Positions 1-5,884 of a stretch of 6,322 nucleotides of DNA are shown here, one piece after another (position 1 is the stretch's first letter; the number at the start of each line of letters is the position of its first letter). The DNA comes from Candidatus Buchananbacteria bacterium. Its GTDB lineage: Bacteria > Patescibacteriota > Patescibacteriia > CAIXNZ01. The DNA lies in assembly GCA_030592165.1 (NCBI GenBank), contig JAUVKC010000059.1, positions 1 through 6,322 of the forward strand, read 5' to 3'. Under the pieces are notes generated by a model, which worked only from the letters and a program-made list of their open reading frames with translations, ran no database searches and was not told where the DNA came from. The translations under genes were made by a program, and so were the position numbers.

Positions 1-60
1 CGATACTATGTACGCCTGCTTTCCAATCTGGTGACGCCGGTTCGATTCTGGTTACTCTCT
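1..60 (+). tRNA. 3' part of a tRNA-Gly(UCC)-like sequence, probably degenerate
   Basis: The stretch aligns position by position with the 3' two thirds of a bacterial glycine tRNA. The anticodon loop TTTCCAA (20-26) carries TCC at 22-24. The variable loop is TGAC (32-35). The T-arm is GCCGG / TTCGATT / CTGGT (36-52), with two G-T wobbles. The 3' acceptor strand is TACTCTC (53-59), and base 60 is T, the discriminator typical of tRNA-Gly. No CCA is encoded. Two things look wrong: the anticodon stem CCTGC (15-19) faces TCTGG (27-31), giving T-T and C-T mismatches where GCAGG would pair perfectly, and no D-loop GG is seen in bases 1-13. It may be a decayed tRNA copy or a poor tRNA whose 5' half lies outside the window. 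Identity as Gly-like is fairly clear; function is doubtful. Confidence 0.55.
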
Positions 61-134
61 ATTATACCTTATTACCTCTATGTTTTTTTTATGTTGTTAT
101 ATTGCACTTCAAAACAGATTTTACAACACACCTC

Positions 135-163
135 TTGACATTATCATAGAAATATGCTATACT
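135..163 (+). promoter_or_regulatory. Sigma70-type extended -10 promoter for the 82-aa gene
   Basis: A perfect -35 box TTGACA (135-140) is followed by a 17-bp spacer and TATACT (158-163). TG sits at 155-156, giving an extended -10. The predicted start is near 170, leaving a leader of about 44 nt to the ATG at 214. This is one of the two strongest promoter matches in the window. Confidence 0.8.
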
Positions 164-170
164 AAAAGAG

Positions 171-183
171 TTATAGTCTATAA
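171..183. promoter_or_regulatory. Perfect small palindrome at the predicted transcription start
   Basis: TTATAG-T-CTATAA is a perfect inverted repeat with a one-base centre. It lies directly at or just after the predicted +1 of the promoter at 135-163. That is a common place for a repressor operator, but 6-bp AT-rich arms can arise by chance, so the operator role is only a suggestion. Confidence 0.25.
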
Positions 184-199
184 ATTTGTAAAAACCAAA

Positions 200-206
200 A
201 AGGAGG
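200..206 (+). promoter_or_regulatory. Strong ribosome binding site of the 82-aa gene
   Basis: AAGGAGG lies 7 nt before the ATG at 214. It fixes this start and contrasts with ftsK, the rodZ-like gene and recA, which have no such sequence. Confidence 0.85.
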
Positions 207-213
207 ATATGTT

Positions 214-462
214 ATGTCAAGTAAGGTAGGTGTAAAAGCAATGTGTTTGGTCTGTGACGGTACTGGGTTAGAACCACTTAATAAACCTGGATTGTGTCAA
301 ATTTGCGATGCTTGTGACGGGGAGGGATTTACCACCATAACTTATATTGCATTTGATAAACGAAAAGATGATGCCACTCAGACCCATGTTGTTATTGGGT
401 TTGGGGCTATGGGGACGCATGTTAAAAAACAAGAATGGGCAAGGGGAGACTACGAAGGCTAA
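214..462 (+). CDS. 82-aa protein with DnaJ-type CxxCxGxG zinc-binding module
   Basis: This is a small, probably cytoplasmic protein that I cannot assign to a named family. Two CxxCxGxG motifs are visible: C11-L-V-C14-D-G-T-G18 and C31-D-A-C34-D-G-E-G38. Together they can supply the four cysteines of one zinc site, as in the cysteine-rich domain of DnaJ. A fifth cysteine, C28, lies just before the second motif. There is no J domain, and at 82 aa the protein is far too short for DnaJ. Such isolated modules occur in small zinc-ribbon-like proteins that may bind partner proteins or nucleic acids. Residues 40-82 show no recognisable motif. The start is fixed by AAGGAGG at 7-nt spacing. The gene is monocistronic, lying between its own strong promoter and terminator, so it may be well expressed. 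The reading frame is secure; the function is unknown. Confidence 0.85.
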   Translation: MSSKVGVKAMCLVCDGTGLEPLNKPGLCQICDACDGEGFTTITYIAFDKRKDDATQTHVVIGFGAMGTHVKKQEWARGDYEG

Positions 463-471
463 TTCACATCA

Positions 472-529
472 TTGTTTGTTATAAAAGACAAACAAGCTGT
501 TCAGTAATTATTTATTGAACAGCTTTTTT
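472..529 (+). terminator. Intrinsic terminator after the 82-aa gene
   Basis: A 14-bp stem (494-507 paired with 512-525, one G-T wobble) with a 4-base loop TTAT leads into six T residues (524-529). Just upstream, TTGTTTGT (472-479) and ACAAACAA (488-495) form a second 8-bp hairpin that overlaps the main stem by two bases, so the two compete or stack. The -35 box of the ftsK promoter begins only a few bases after the T run. Confidence 0.85.
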
Positions 530-532
530 GTT

Positions 533-561
533 TTGCCAAAGCAACACATTTATGATAAAAT
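533..561 (+). promoter_or_regulatory. Extended -10 promoter for the ftsK-rodZ-recA operon
   Basis: TTGCCA (533-538), a 17-bp spacer and TAAAAT (556-561) are present, with TG at 553-554 making an extended -10. The predicted start is near 568, upstream of both candidate ftsK start codons (588 and 615). It has the same architecture as the other promoters here. A TATAAT at 567-572 is an alternative -10 but lacks a matching -35. Confidence 0.6.
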
Positions 562-614
562 TTGTTTATAATTAACAGATTAGCTTAATGGCTAGTTTAA
601 TTTTATTTTTTTAT

Positions 615-2909
615 ATGGCAAGACGAAGAAGTCGTAAATTAGAAAAATTACGAAAGAAAAAATCAAGTAAAAAAGGTCCAAAAATGGAAATCCATCCGGA
701 GACAAAACGCTGGATTTTTATAATTTCTCTTTTTGCAATTGCTGGAATTAGCCTTTTGGGACTTTTTGATTTGGCTGGTAGTGTCGGAGAATTTATTGAT
801 AGTGTATTGTCATTATTTTTTGGTTGGTTAAAATTTTTATTTCCAATAGCTTTAGTTTTATGGGGATATTTTTTACTTAATAAAAAGATAATTATAACAC
901 CAGTAAATTATTTAGGTTTCATATTTTTCACCCTTAGTTTTACAGGTTTAATACATTTGATTATTCCTTTTGCAGATGCTGTTTTGGCAGTTGATCAAGG
1001 CAGAGGAGGTGGTTACATTGGTCTGTTTTTAAGTTATGCTTTTCAAAATGTAATGGGATTTTGGGCTAGTTTAATTGCTTTAATAGCGATTTTTATTATT
1101 TCCTTACTTTTAGTTATTAATGCCTCAGTAGATGATTTGAAAAGATCAAGAACTCTTTTAGGTAGGTTGTTAGGTAAATCATTTCATGGTATCTCTGTTG
1201 TTTACTATAATATTAAATTAAAGCTAGTCAAAGAACCGAAGGAAGAAGAAGATGAGGAAGATTATTATGAAGAGGAGGTACAAGAGGAAGCAGTTGAAGA
1301 AAACGAAGAAGAGGAACAAGAGAATGTTGAATTTGCTAATAAAAAAGTTAAAGGTAAGGTTCTTCCTGCTAAAGATGAAGAAATAAAACTTGATGCTCCA
1401 AAACAAAGAACAGTTTTTAAAAAGATTGATTTACCTTTTGATTTACTTGATGGTAAGGTTGGTAAACCAACCTCTGGTAATATTGCTGCAAATAAACAAA
1501 TAATTCAAAATACCTTAGAAAGTTTTAATATACCAGTTGAAATGGCTGAGATTGCAGTAGGTCCTACGGTTACTCAATTTACTTTAAAGCCAGCTGAAGG
1601 TGTGAAGCTTTCAAGGATCACTGCTTTATCAGATGATCTTGCCTTAGCTTTAGCAGCGCATCCTTTGAGAATTGAAGCTCCGATTCCTGGAAAATCACTG
1701 GTTGGGATTGAAGTTCCCAATCAATCAGTTGCTATAGTTAGGTTACGTGAACTATTAGAAAGTCCTGAGTTTAAAAAACGTAAAACTAATTTAGCCATAC
1801 CGATTGGTCGTGATGTTTCAGGAAATACTATGATTGGTGATTTAGCAAAAATGCCCCATGTCTTAGTAGCAGGTCAAACAGGTTCTGGTAAATCAGTTTG
1901 TTTACACACTATTATTGTTAGTTTGCTTTATCAAAATGGACCTGACACCTTGAAAATGATTATGGTTGATCCAAAAAGAGTTGAAATGCCAGCGTATAAT
2001 GATATCCCTCACCTTTTAACGCCGGTTATTACTGATTTGAAAAAAACAGTTAATGCCTTGAAATGGACTTTGGCTGAAATGGATAGACGATATCAGTTTT
2101 TAGAAAAATTTGGTAAACGTAATATCCAAGATTACAATAAAGTAGCTCAGGAAAAAATGCCATATATTGTTTTTATAATTGATGAAATGGCTGATTTAAT
2201 GTCTAGTATGGGTTCAGATGTTGAAGGGTTAATTATCAGACTGGCTCAAATGGCACGTGCTGTAGGTATTCATTTAATTTTAGCTACCCAAAGACCTTCT
2301 GTAGAGGTTATTACAGGTTTGATTAAAGCAAATATTCCTTCTAGAATAGCTTTCGCAGTAGCTTCTTTAATTGATTCCCGAACAATACTAGATTACGCTG
2401 GTGCAGAAAAACTAATTGGTCGAGGTGATATGCTCTATACTTGCGCTGAACTTTCCAAGCCAAAACGTTTGCAAGGTGCTTTTGTTGGAGATCCTGAGGT
2501 TAGAAAAGTTGTAGCGTATTTGAAAAGTAATAGTGATGAGCCAGATTATGAATTAGGTGTAGTGGAAAAACAAACTAAAACAAATGGCGATGGTACAGTA
2601 GATTTTTCTGATCCAGATGAAGGAGATGAATTATTTGATGATGCTAAAGAGCTTATTTTACAAGCAGGCAAGGCTTCAACCTCATATTTACAAAGAAGAC
2701 TTAAAATTGGCTATTCTAGAGCAGCCAGAATAATGGATTTACTTGAAGAGGCTGGTGTTATTGGTCCACCTGATGGGGCTAAACCTCGTGAGATACTAAT
2801 TACTGAAAAAGAAGTTTCTTCAGATGAGGATTATGAAGGTCCTGAAATGAAACCAGTGAATCCAGCTGATTTAGATTTTGAGGAATCAGAAGAAATGGTG
2901 AAGTGGTAG
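615..2909 (+). CDS. ftsK: DNA translocase FtsK/SpoIIIE, C-terminal tail probably frameshifted
   Basis: FtsK is the septum-anchored ATPase that pumps chromosomal DNA during division. Counting from the ATG at 615 (764 aa), a basic N-terminus (RRRSRK) precedes four hydrophobic helices at about 33-51, 64-88, 99-117 and 146-168 (FtsK 4TM region). A strongly acidic linker follows at about 207-238, then the alpha/beta motor with Walker A GQTGSGKS (420-427) and Walker B VFIIDEMADL (519-528). The gamma winged-helix DNA-reading domain lies at about 673-733 (LILQAGKASTSYLQRRLKIG). An ATG at 588 would add nine residues (MASLILFFY); neither start has an RBS. I prefer 615 because a start with basic residues is usual for the family. 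The frame stops at TAG 2907-2909, but an acidic tail continues in the -1 frame to 3034 (see separate entry). First gene of a likely operon with the rodZ-like gene and recA. Confidence 0.93.
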   Translation: MARRRSRKLEKLRKKKSSKKGPKMEIHPETKRWIFIISLFAIAGISLLGLFDLAGSVGEFIDSVLSLFFGWLKFLFPIALVLWGYFLLNKKIIITPVNYLGFIFFTLSFTGLIHLIIPFADAVLAVDQGRGGGYIGLFLSYAFQNVMGFWASLIALIAIFIISLLLVINASVDDLKRSRTLLGRLLGKSFHGISVVYYNIKLKLVKEPKEEEDEEDYYEEEVQEEAVEENEEEEQENVEFANKKVKGKVLPAKDEEIKLDAPKQRTVFKKIDLPFDLLDGKVGKPTSGNIAANKQIIQNTLESFNIPVEMAEIAVGPTVTQFTLKPAEGVKLSRITALSDDLALALAAHPLRIEAPIPGKSLVGIEVPNQSVAIVRLRELLESPEFKKRKTNLAIPIGRDVSGNTMIGDLAKMPHVLVAGQTGSGKSVCLHTIIVSLLYQNGPDTLKMIMVDPKRVEMPAYNDIPHLLTPVITDLKKTVNALKWTLAEMDRRYQFLEKFGKRNIQDYNKVAQEKMPYIVFIIDEMADLMSSMGSDVEGLIIRLAQMARAVGIHLILATQRPSVEVITGLIKANIPSRIAFAVASLIDSRTILDYAGAEKLIGRGDMLYTCAELSKPKRLQGAFVGDPEVRKVVAYLKSNSDEPDYELGVVEKQTKTNGDGTVDFSDPDEGDELFDDAKELILQAGKASTSYLQRRLKIGYSRAARIMDLLEEAGVIGPPDGAKPREILITEKEVSSDEDYEGPEMKPVNPADLDFEESEEMVKW

Positions 2910-3034
2910 AACAAGATGAAGTAGATGAAGAAGAGGAGGTAGAAGAAACAGAGGAAGAAGGTGAACAAGAAGATGGAGTAGAAGAAATAGAGGAAAAAGC
3001 GGATGATAAAAAAAATGATTGGGGTGAATGGTAA
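2882..3034 (+). other. Out-of-frame acidic C-terminal tail of FtsK
   Basis: Directly across the ftsK stop, the -1 frame stays open from 2882 to a tandem TAA TAA (3032-3037). It encodes a run dominated by Glu and Asp that ends in NDWGEW. Its composition continues the acidic end of frame 0 (DLDFEESEE). If one A were added to the AAA run at 2893-2895, the reading would pass smoothly from EESEE into NGEVVEQDEV. That would give a protein of about 806 aa counted from 615. The result is either a real one-base deletion or a homopolymer sequencing/assembly error. No strong -1 slippery heptamer is visible, so programmed frameshifting is the less likely reading. Confidence 0.7.
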
Positions 3035-3058
3035 TAAAATGGCTTTGGGCTCTGGGTT

Positions 3059-3086
3059 TTGAGCATTACGCTTACTAGTCTATAAG
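3059..3086 (+). promoter_or_regulatory. Weak candidate promoter before the rodZ-like gene
   Basis: TTGAGC (3059-3064), a 16-bp spacer and TATAAG (3081-3086) lie in the 76-bp gap after the corrected ftsK end. There is no TG extension, unlike the other promoters here. No terminator separates ftsK from this gene, so read-through from the ftsK promoter is equally possible. Confidence 0.25.
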
Positions 3087-3110
3087 TCCGTAGCTTTATA
3101 TTTATAAATT

Positions 3111-3740
3111 ATGAAAAATGAAACATTTGGTCAGGTTTTAAAAAGATATCGAACTAATGAAAATATTACAATTAGCAAGATTGAAGAGGAAACAAAAATA
3201 AGTCGTAGAATGATTGAAGCTATTGAGAATAATGATTATAATAGATTTCCTGAGGATTTGTATATCCGTAATTTGATAAAGGTGTATGCAACTTATTTAT
3301 CATTGGATTATAATAGACTTTTATCTCTTTACGAAAAAGGTAAAGAAAATACTTCTCAAGAAAAAAAACCTGTTAAAATTAACAAGCCGACAAAAGTATA
3401 TTTAACACCAATAATAGTTAGAAATGCGGTAATTATAATAATTGTTTTATTATTACTAATATATTTAGGTTGGCAAGTCAATAAAATATTTGAAGCACCT
3501 GAATTGATAATTAATGAACCCCCACAAGAGACTATTATCACTGAAAATTTTATTGAGGTTAAAGGTTCCACAGAAAAAGAAGCTCAGGTGTTTATAAATG
3601 ATAAGGAGGTATTTTTAGATTCAAACGGTCAATTTAAAGCAACTCTGGATTTGCAAAAAGGTTTAAATATTATTAAAATAAGAGCAACTAAGAAACATAG
3701 TCGTGAAAATATAATATATCGTGAAGTACTTGTTCAATAA
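3111..3740 (+). CDS. RodZ-like helix-turn-helix membrane protein
   Basis: This 209-aa single-pass membrane protein has the RodZ layout. A cytoplasmic HTH_25-type helix-turn-helix domain spans about 5-75 (FGQVLKRYR, ISRRMIEAIE). A Lys-rich linker follows at 76-96, then one transmembrane helix at about 100-122 (VIIIIVLLLLIYLG). The outer domain spans about 131-208 with the pattern V-x-G-S-T-x-x-x-A-x-V-F-I-N-D ... G-Q-F ... L-x-x-G-L-N-x-I-x-I, which resembles glucodextranase domain B, an Ig-like fold. In RodZ the HTH domain binds MreB rather than DNA and links the cytoskeleton to the wall machinery; that role is inferred here. The gene has no Shine-Dalgarno, only an AT-rich leader. recA starts 24 bp downstream, which suggests one transcript. 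A membrane-bound transcription regulator is the alternative, but the ftsK/recA context favours RodZ. Confidence 0.8.
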   Translation: MKNETFGQVLKRYRTNENITISKIEEETKISRRMIEAIENNDYNRFPEDLYIRNLIKVYATYLSLDYNRLLSLYEKGKENTSQEKKPVKINKPTKVYLTPIIVRNAVIIIIVLLLLIYLGWQVNKIFEAPELIINEPPQETIITENFIEVKGSTEKEAQVFINDKEVFLDSNGQFKATLDLQKGLNIIKIRATKKHSRENIIYREVLVQ

Positions 3741-3764
3741 TTTATTAATAAATAATATACGAAT

Positions 3765-4787
3765 ATGCCAAAGAAATCAGATCAGGGGGACGGAAATGGT
3801 AGGCAAAAAGCTGCAGAAGTAGCTATTTCACAAATTAAAGAACGTTTTGGGGATGGAGCTATAATGAAGTTTGGTGAAGCTAAAGCAATGCAGGTTGACG
3901 CGGTTACAACAGGTTGCTTGTCTTTGGATTTGTCATTAGGTGTTGGTGGTGTTCCACGAGGTAGAATAATTGAAATTTTTGGACCTGAAGCCTCAGGTAA
4001 AACAACTTTAGCCCAGCATATTGTTGCTGAAGTGCAAAAACAAGGTGGTATTGCTGCTTTTGTTGATGCTGAACATGCTCTTGATCCTGAATATGCTAAG
4101 AAAATAGGAGTCAATATTGACGAACTTTTAATTTCACAACCTGATACTGGAGAACAGGCCTTAGAAATCGTTGAGACATTAGTTCGCTCAAGTGGAGTAG
4201 ATGTTATAGTTGTTGATTCAGTCGCAGCCTTAACACCAAAAGCAGAAATTGAAGGTGAAATGGGTGATCATCATATGGCGTTACAGGCACGTTTAATGAG
4301 TCAGGCTTTACGTAAACTTGCTGGGATTATTTCAAAATCAAATACAATTTTGATTTTTATTAACCAAACAAGACATAAGATAGGTGTGTTTTTTGGTAAT
4401 CCTGAAACAACAACCGGTGGTAATGCTTTGAAATTTTATTCTTCTATTAGGATCGAAGTTAGAAGAGCAGCTCAGATTAAGCAGGGTGATAAATTTATTG
4501 GTAACCGAGTTAAAGCTAAAATAGTGAAAAATAAAGTAGCTGCACCATTTCAAAATTGTGAATTTGATATTATGTATAACGAAGGGATTTCAATTTCTGG
4601 TGATGTGCTTGATTTAGGTGTAGAACATGGAGTAATTAAGAAAAATGGAAATACTTATAGTTATGACGATCCTAAAGAGGGTGATATTAAGTTAGGAGTC
4701 GGCCGGGAAAATGCTAAGACTTACCTTAAAGACGATAAAAAATTGATTAGTAAAATAAAAAAACAGATTACAGCAGTGGTGGAATAA
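3765..4787 (+). CDS. recA: Recombinase RecA
   Basis: RecA forms ATP-dependent filaments on single-stranded DNA for strand exchange and recombinational repair. The 340-aa length is normal for the family. Visible landmarks are Walker A GPEASGKT (73-80), the catalytic glutamate E103 in DAEHALD (101-107), Walker B VIVVDSVAAL (147-156) and the MAW-type start near 23-34 (QIKERFGDGAIM). The DNA-binding loop L2 reads INQTRHKIGVFFGNPETTTGG at 199-219, spanning the family signature. Compared with E. coli (INQIRMKIGVMFGN), residues T202, H204 and F209 differ; these are conservative family-level variants rather than signs of inactivation. The C-terminal domain is complete, but the last residues (KKQITAVVE) are less acidic than in E. 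coli. No Shine-Dalgarno is seen before the ATG, and no recognisable LexA box lies upstream. It is the last gene of the operon and is followed by a terminator at 4826-4857. Confidence 0.97.
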   Translation: MPKKSDQGDGNGRQKAAEVAISQIKERFGDGAIMKFGEAKAMQVDAVTTGCLSLDLSLGVGGVPRGRIIEIFGPEASGKTTLAQHIVAEVQKQGGIAAFVDAEHALDPEYAKKIGVNIDELLISQPDTGEQALEIVETLVRSSGVDVIVVDSVAALTPKAEIEGEMGDHHMALQARLMSQALRKLAGIISKSNTILIFINQTRHKIGVFFGNPETTTGGNALKFYSSIRIEVRRAAQIKQGDKFIGNRVKAKIVKNKVAAPFQNCEFDIMYNEGISISGDVLDLGVEHGVIKKNGNTYSYDDPKEGDIKLGVGRENAKTYLKDDKKLISKIKKQITAVVE

Positions 4788-4793
4788 GGAACA

Positions 4794-4824
4794 ATGGACA
4801 ATTTATAATTAGTAATGCACAATT
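4794..4824 (+). repeat. Short imperfect direct repeat after recA
   Basis: ATGGACAATT (4794-4803) and ATGCACAATT (4815-4824) are near-identical 10-mers 21 nt apart in an AT-rich tract between the recA stop and its terminator. This resembles low-complexity intergenic filler. No coding potential or further copies are seen in the window. Confidence 0.35.
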
Positions 4825-4825
4825 A

Positions 4826-4857
4826 AAAAAATCCTCGTCATTTGGCGGGGATTTTTT
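4826..4857 (+). terminator. Intrinsic terminator after recA
   Basis: A 14-bp stem (4826-4839 with 4844-4857, loop ATTT) has a GC-rich core CCTCGTC/GGCGGGG, includes G-T wobbles, and ends in TTTTTT (4852-4857). The A tract on the 5' side makes it weakly bidirectional. It closes the ftsK-rodZ-recA unit. The -35 box of the next promoter starts only three bases later. Confidence 0.85.
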
Positions 4858-4859
4858 GG

Positions 4860-4888
4860 TTGACAAAACTACTAAAATGTGATAGTAT
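4860..4888 (+). promoter_or_regulatory. Extended -10 promoter for the transglycosylase gene
   Basis: A perfect TTGACA (4860-4865), a 17-bp spacer and TAGTAT (4883-4888) are present, with TG at 4880-4881 as the extended -10. The predicted start is near 4895, giving a leader of about 67 nt before the ATG at 4962. Confidence 0.7.
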
Positions 4889-4900
4889 TAAGTATAAATC

Positions 4901-4917
4901 TTTGAAAATAAAATACA
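4901..4917 (+). repeat. 17-nt leader sequence shared with 6260-6276 (copy 1)
   Basis: TTTGAAAATAAAATACA in the 5' leader of the transglycosylase gene is identical to bases 6260-6276, which lie in the leader of the gene starting beyond the right end. It is A-rich, so chance or a translation-enhancing AT tract is possible. Confidence 0.5.
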
Positions 4918-4946
4918 GTCTTTTTTTGAATAAACTATCAAATAAC

Positions 4947-4953
4947 AAGGAGG
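4947..4953 (+). promoter_or_regulatory. Ribosome binding site that sets the transglycosylase start
   Basis: AAGGAGG lies 8 nt before the ATG at 4962. It rules out the upstream in-frame TTG at 4842, which falls inside the recA terminator and before the promoter. Confidence 0.85.
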
Positions 4954-4961
4954 TAATTACT

Positions 4962-5771
4962 ATGACTAAATGGTTTGGCGAATATGGTCTTGGGTGTTTG
5001 TTGCTGATAGTAATTGTTTCTTGTGTCAGCACCTGTGTTGTTGGCAATAAAATGATTACAACTAACAAAATAAATTATTTTGTAGCAATCCAGGATTTAA
5101 AAGAAAACGCCAAAAAAGGAAAAAATCCAAAGTATCAGCTTATAAAAGCTAATTCCCCAGCTGATAAAGGGACTAAGGCCGAAATTATTGACCAGTACAA
5201 AAAGTATGCCAAAAGTAGCTACAGAGCACAAGGTATGAAGAATCTTCGTTCATTCGATAATGTTTTTACAAAAGCATCTTTGACCTACGGCATTGATAAG
5301 GATTTGCTTTACGGGATCGCCTCGATTGAGTCAAACGGTGATCCTTCGGTAATTTCTAAAAAGGATGCTATTGGTCTTATGCAGTTAAGGTCTTTTCATG
5401 ACAAATTAAAAGGACCTTGCAAGATTTTACGTGTAAATAAACTTGATCTTCAAAATCCTTTGCATAATGTGTATGCTGGTAGTCATCTTTATGTTAATTA
5501 CACAAAAAGAATGAAAGGTGATCCATTGCTAGGTTTAGTTGCCTATAACTGGGGTCCAAATCGTGATGCGATAAAAAATGCTTCCAGTTATGAATCTGCA
5601 AAAAGCAGAATTAATGTAGGCGTAAGAAAATACCCCATTAAGGTCATGGCTGCAACTTTATTGAAAAAGGTTGAAGACAAATATGGCAAAATACTTCCCT
5701 ACACCAAGGAAAACAAAAAAAAGATCCAGGCAATTCGTTTGCCAGGGATCGATTACAAGGCTATTCAATAA
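4962..5771 (+). CDS. Membrane-anchored lytic transglycosylase (SLT domain)
   Basis: This 269-aa protein should cleave the glycan strands of peptidoglycan outside the membrane. The N-terminus is a hydrophobic anchor or signal at about 9-28 (LGCLLLIVIVS). I18-V-S-C21 loosely fits a lipobox, so a lipoprotein is possible, though only one Lys precedes the helix. A lysine-rich spacer follows. The SLT/goose-lysozyme-like domain spans about 100-205: YGIDKDLLYGIASIESNG with the likely catalytic E123, GLMQL (138-142), NVYAGSHLY (169-177) and AYNWGPN (194-200). In the usual S-x-x-G-A-x-GLMQ stretch the Gly is replaced by Asp (SKKDAIGLMQ, 132-141). The C-terminal ~60 residues are basic. Its own promoter, strong RBS and terminator make it a single-gene unit between recA and a convergent small gene. 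Cell-wall remodelling in growth or division is likely; the exact subfamily is not clear. Confidence 0.88.
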   Translation: MTKWFGEYGLGCLLLIVIVSCVSTCVVGNKMITTNKINYFVAIQDLKENAKKGKNPKYQLIKANSPADKGTKAEIIDQYKKYAKSSYRAQGMKNLRSFDNVFTKASLTYGIDKDLLYGIASIESNGDPSVISKKDAIGLMQLRSFHDKLKGPCKILRVNKLDLQNPLHNVYAGSHLYVNYTKRMKGDPLLGLVAYNWGPNRDAIKNASSYESAKSRINVGVRKYPIKVMAATLLKKVEDKYGKILPYTKENKKKIQAIRLPGIDYKAIQ

Positions 5772-5782
5772 AAAGCCAAAAC

Positions 5783-5815
5783 CCCGTCTCATAACTGAGG
5801 CGGGATTTTTCTTTT
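5783..5815 (+). terminator. Intrinsic terminator after the transglycosylase gene
   Basis: CCCGTCTCA (5783-5791) pairs with TGAGGCGGG (5796-5804, one G-T) around loop TAAC. It is followed by A, TTTTT, C, TTTT up to 5815. It begins 12 bases after the stop codon. Confidence 0.88.
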
Positions 5816-5884
5816 AGTTAAAAGTAGAAAGATAGAAAGTAAGATAAATTTTAAACTTTATAAACTAATTAACTTTTAACTAAA
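5813..5884. repeat. 13-bp inverted repeat between convergent genes
   Basis: TTTAGTTAAAAGT (5813-5825) is the exact reverse complement of 5872-5884. The 46 bases between are AT-rich, with a TAGAAAG direct repeat (5825-5831 and 5833-5839). The repeat fills the gap between the terminators of two converging genes. It may be a remnant of a small repeat element or simply protect 3' ends; no function can be shown from the sequence. Confidence 0.45.

Noticed and set aside
588..614. ATG at 588 as the ftsK start
   Set aside because: It would add MASLILFFY before the basic N-terminus that is typical for the family. Neither start has an RBS, so it remains possible but less likely than 615.
1224..1406. 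Minus-strand open frame opposite the acidic linker of ftsK
   Set aside because: It is a Phe/Leu-rich mirror of GAA/GAG-rich codons with no start signals; the other minus-strand frames opposite ftsK, the rodZ-like gene and recA (2800-3066, 3356-3571, 3782-4114, 4338-4553) are shadows too.
2888..2909. Programmed -1 frameshifting in ftsK
   Set aside because: No strong slippery heptamer of the X XXY YYZ type (such as A AAA AAG) and no SD-like stimulator at a fitting distance are visible; a one-base indel explains the data more simply.
2903..3034. The acidic tail as a separate small gene starting at GTG 2903
   Set aside because: There is no RBS, and the sequence makes sense only as a continuation of the acidic FtsK end.
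3730..3758. Own promoter for recA (TTGTTC, 17 bp, TAATAT) giving a leaderless mRNA
   Set aside because: Both boxes match poorly, there is no TG extension, and the sequence is too AT-rich to trust; co-transcription with the upstream genes is simpler.
3700..3764. LexA/SOS box before recA
   Set aside because: No dyad resembling known LexA operators of either the E. coli or the Bacillus type was seen.
4842..4961. A longer transglycosylase reading from an in-frame TTG at 4842
   Set aside because: The TTG lies inside the recA terminator and before the promoter at 4860-4888; the ATG at 4962 has a perfect RBS and leads directly into the membrane segment.
4838..5068. Minus-strand open frame opposite the transglycosylase N-terminus
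   Set aside because: It overlaps a terminator, a promoter and a clear plus-strand gene, and has no RBS.
5813..5884. Insertion sequence or CRISPR repeat
   Set aside because: There is one inverted pair only, with no transposase, no target duplication, and no regularly spaced repeats.
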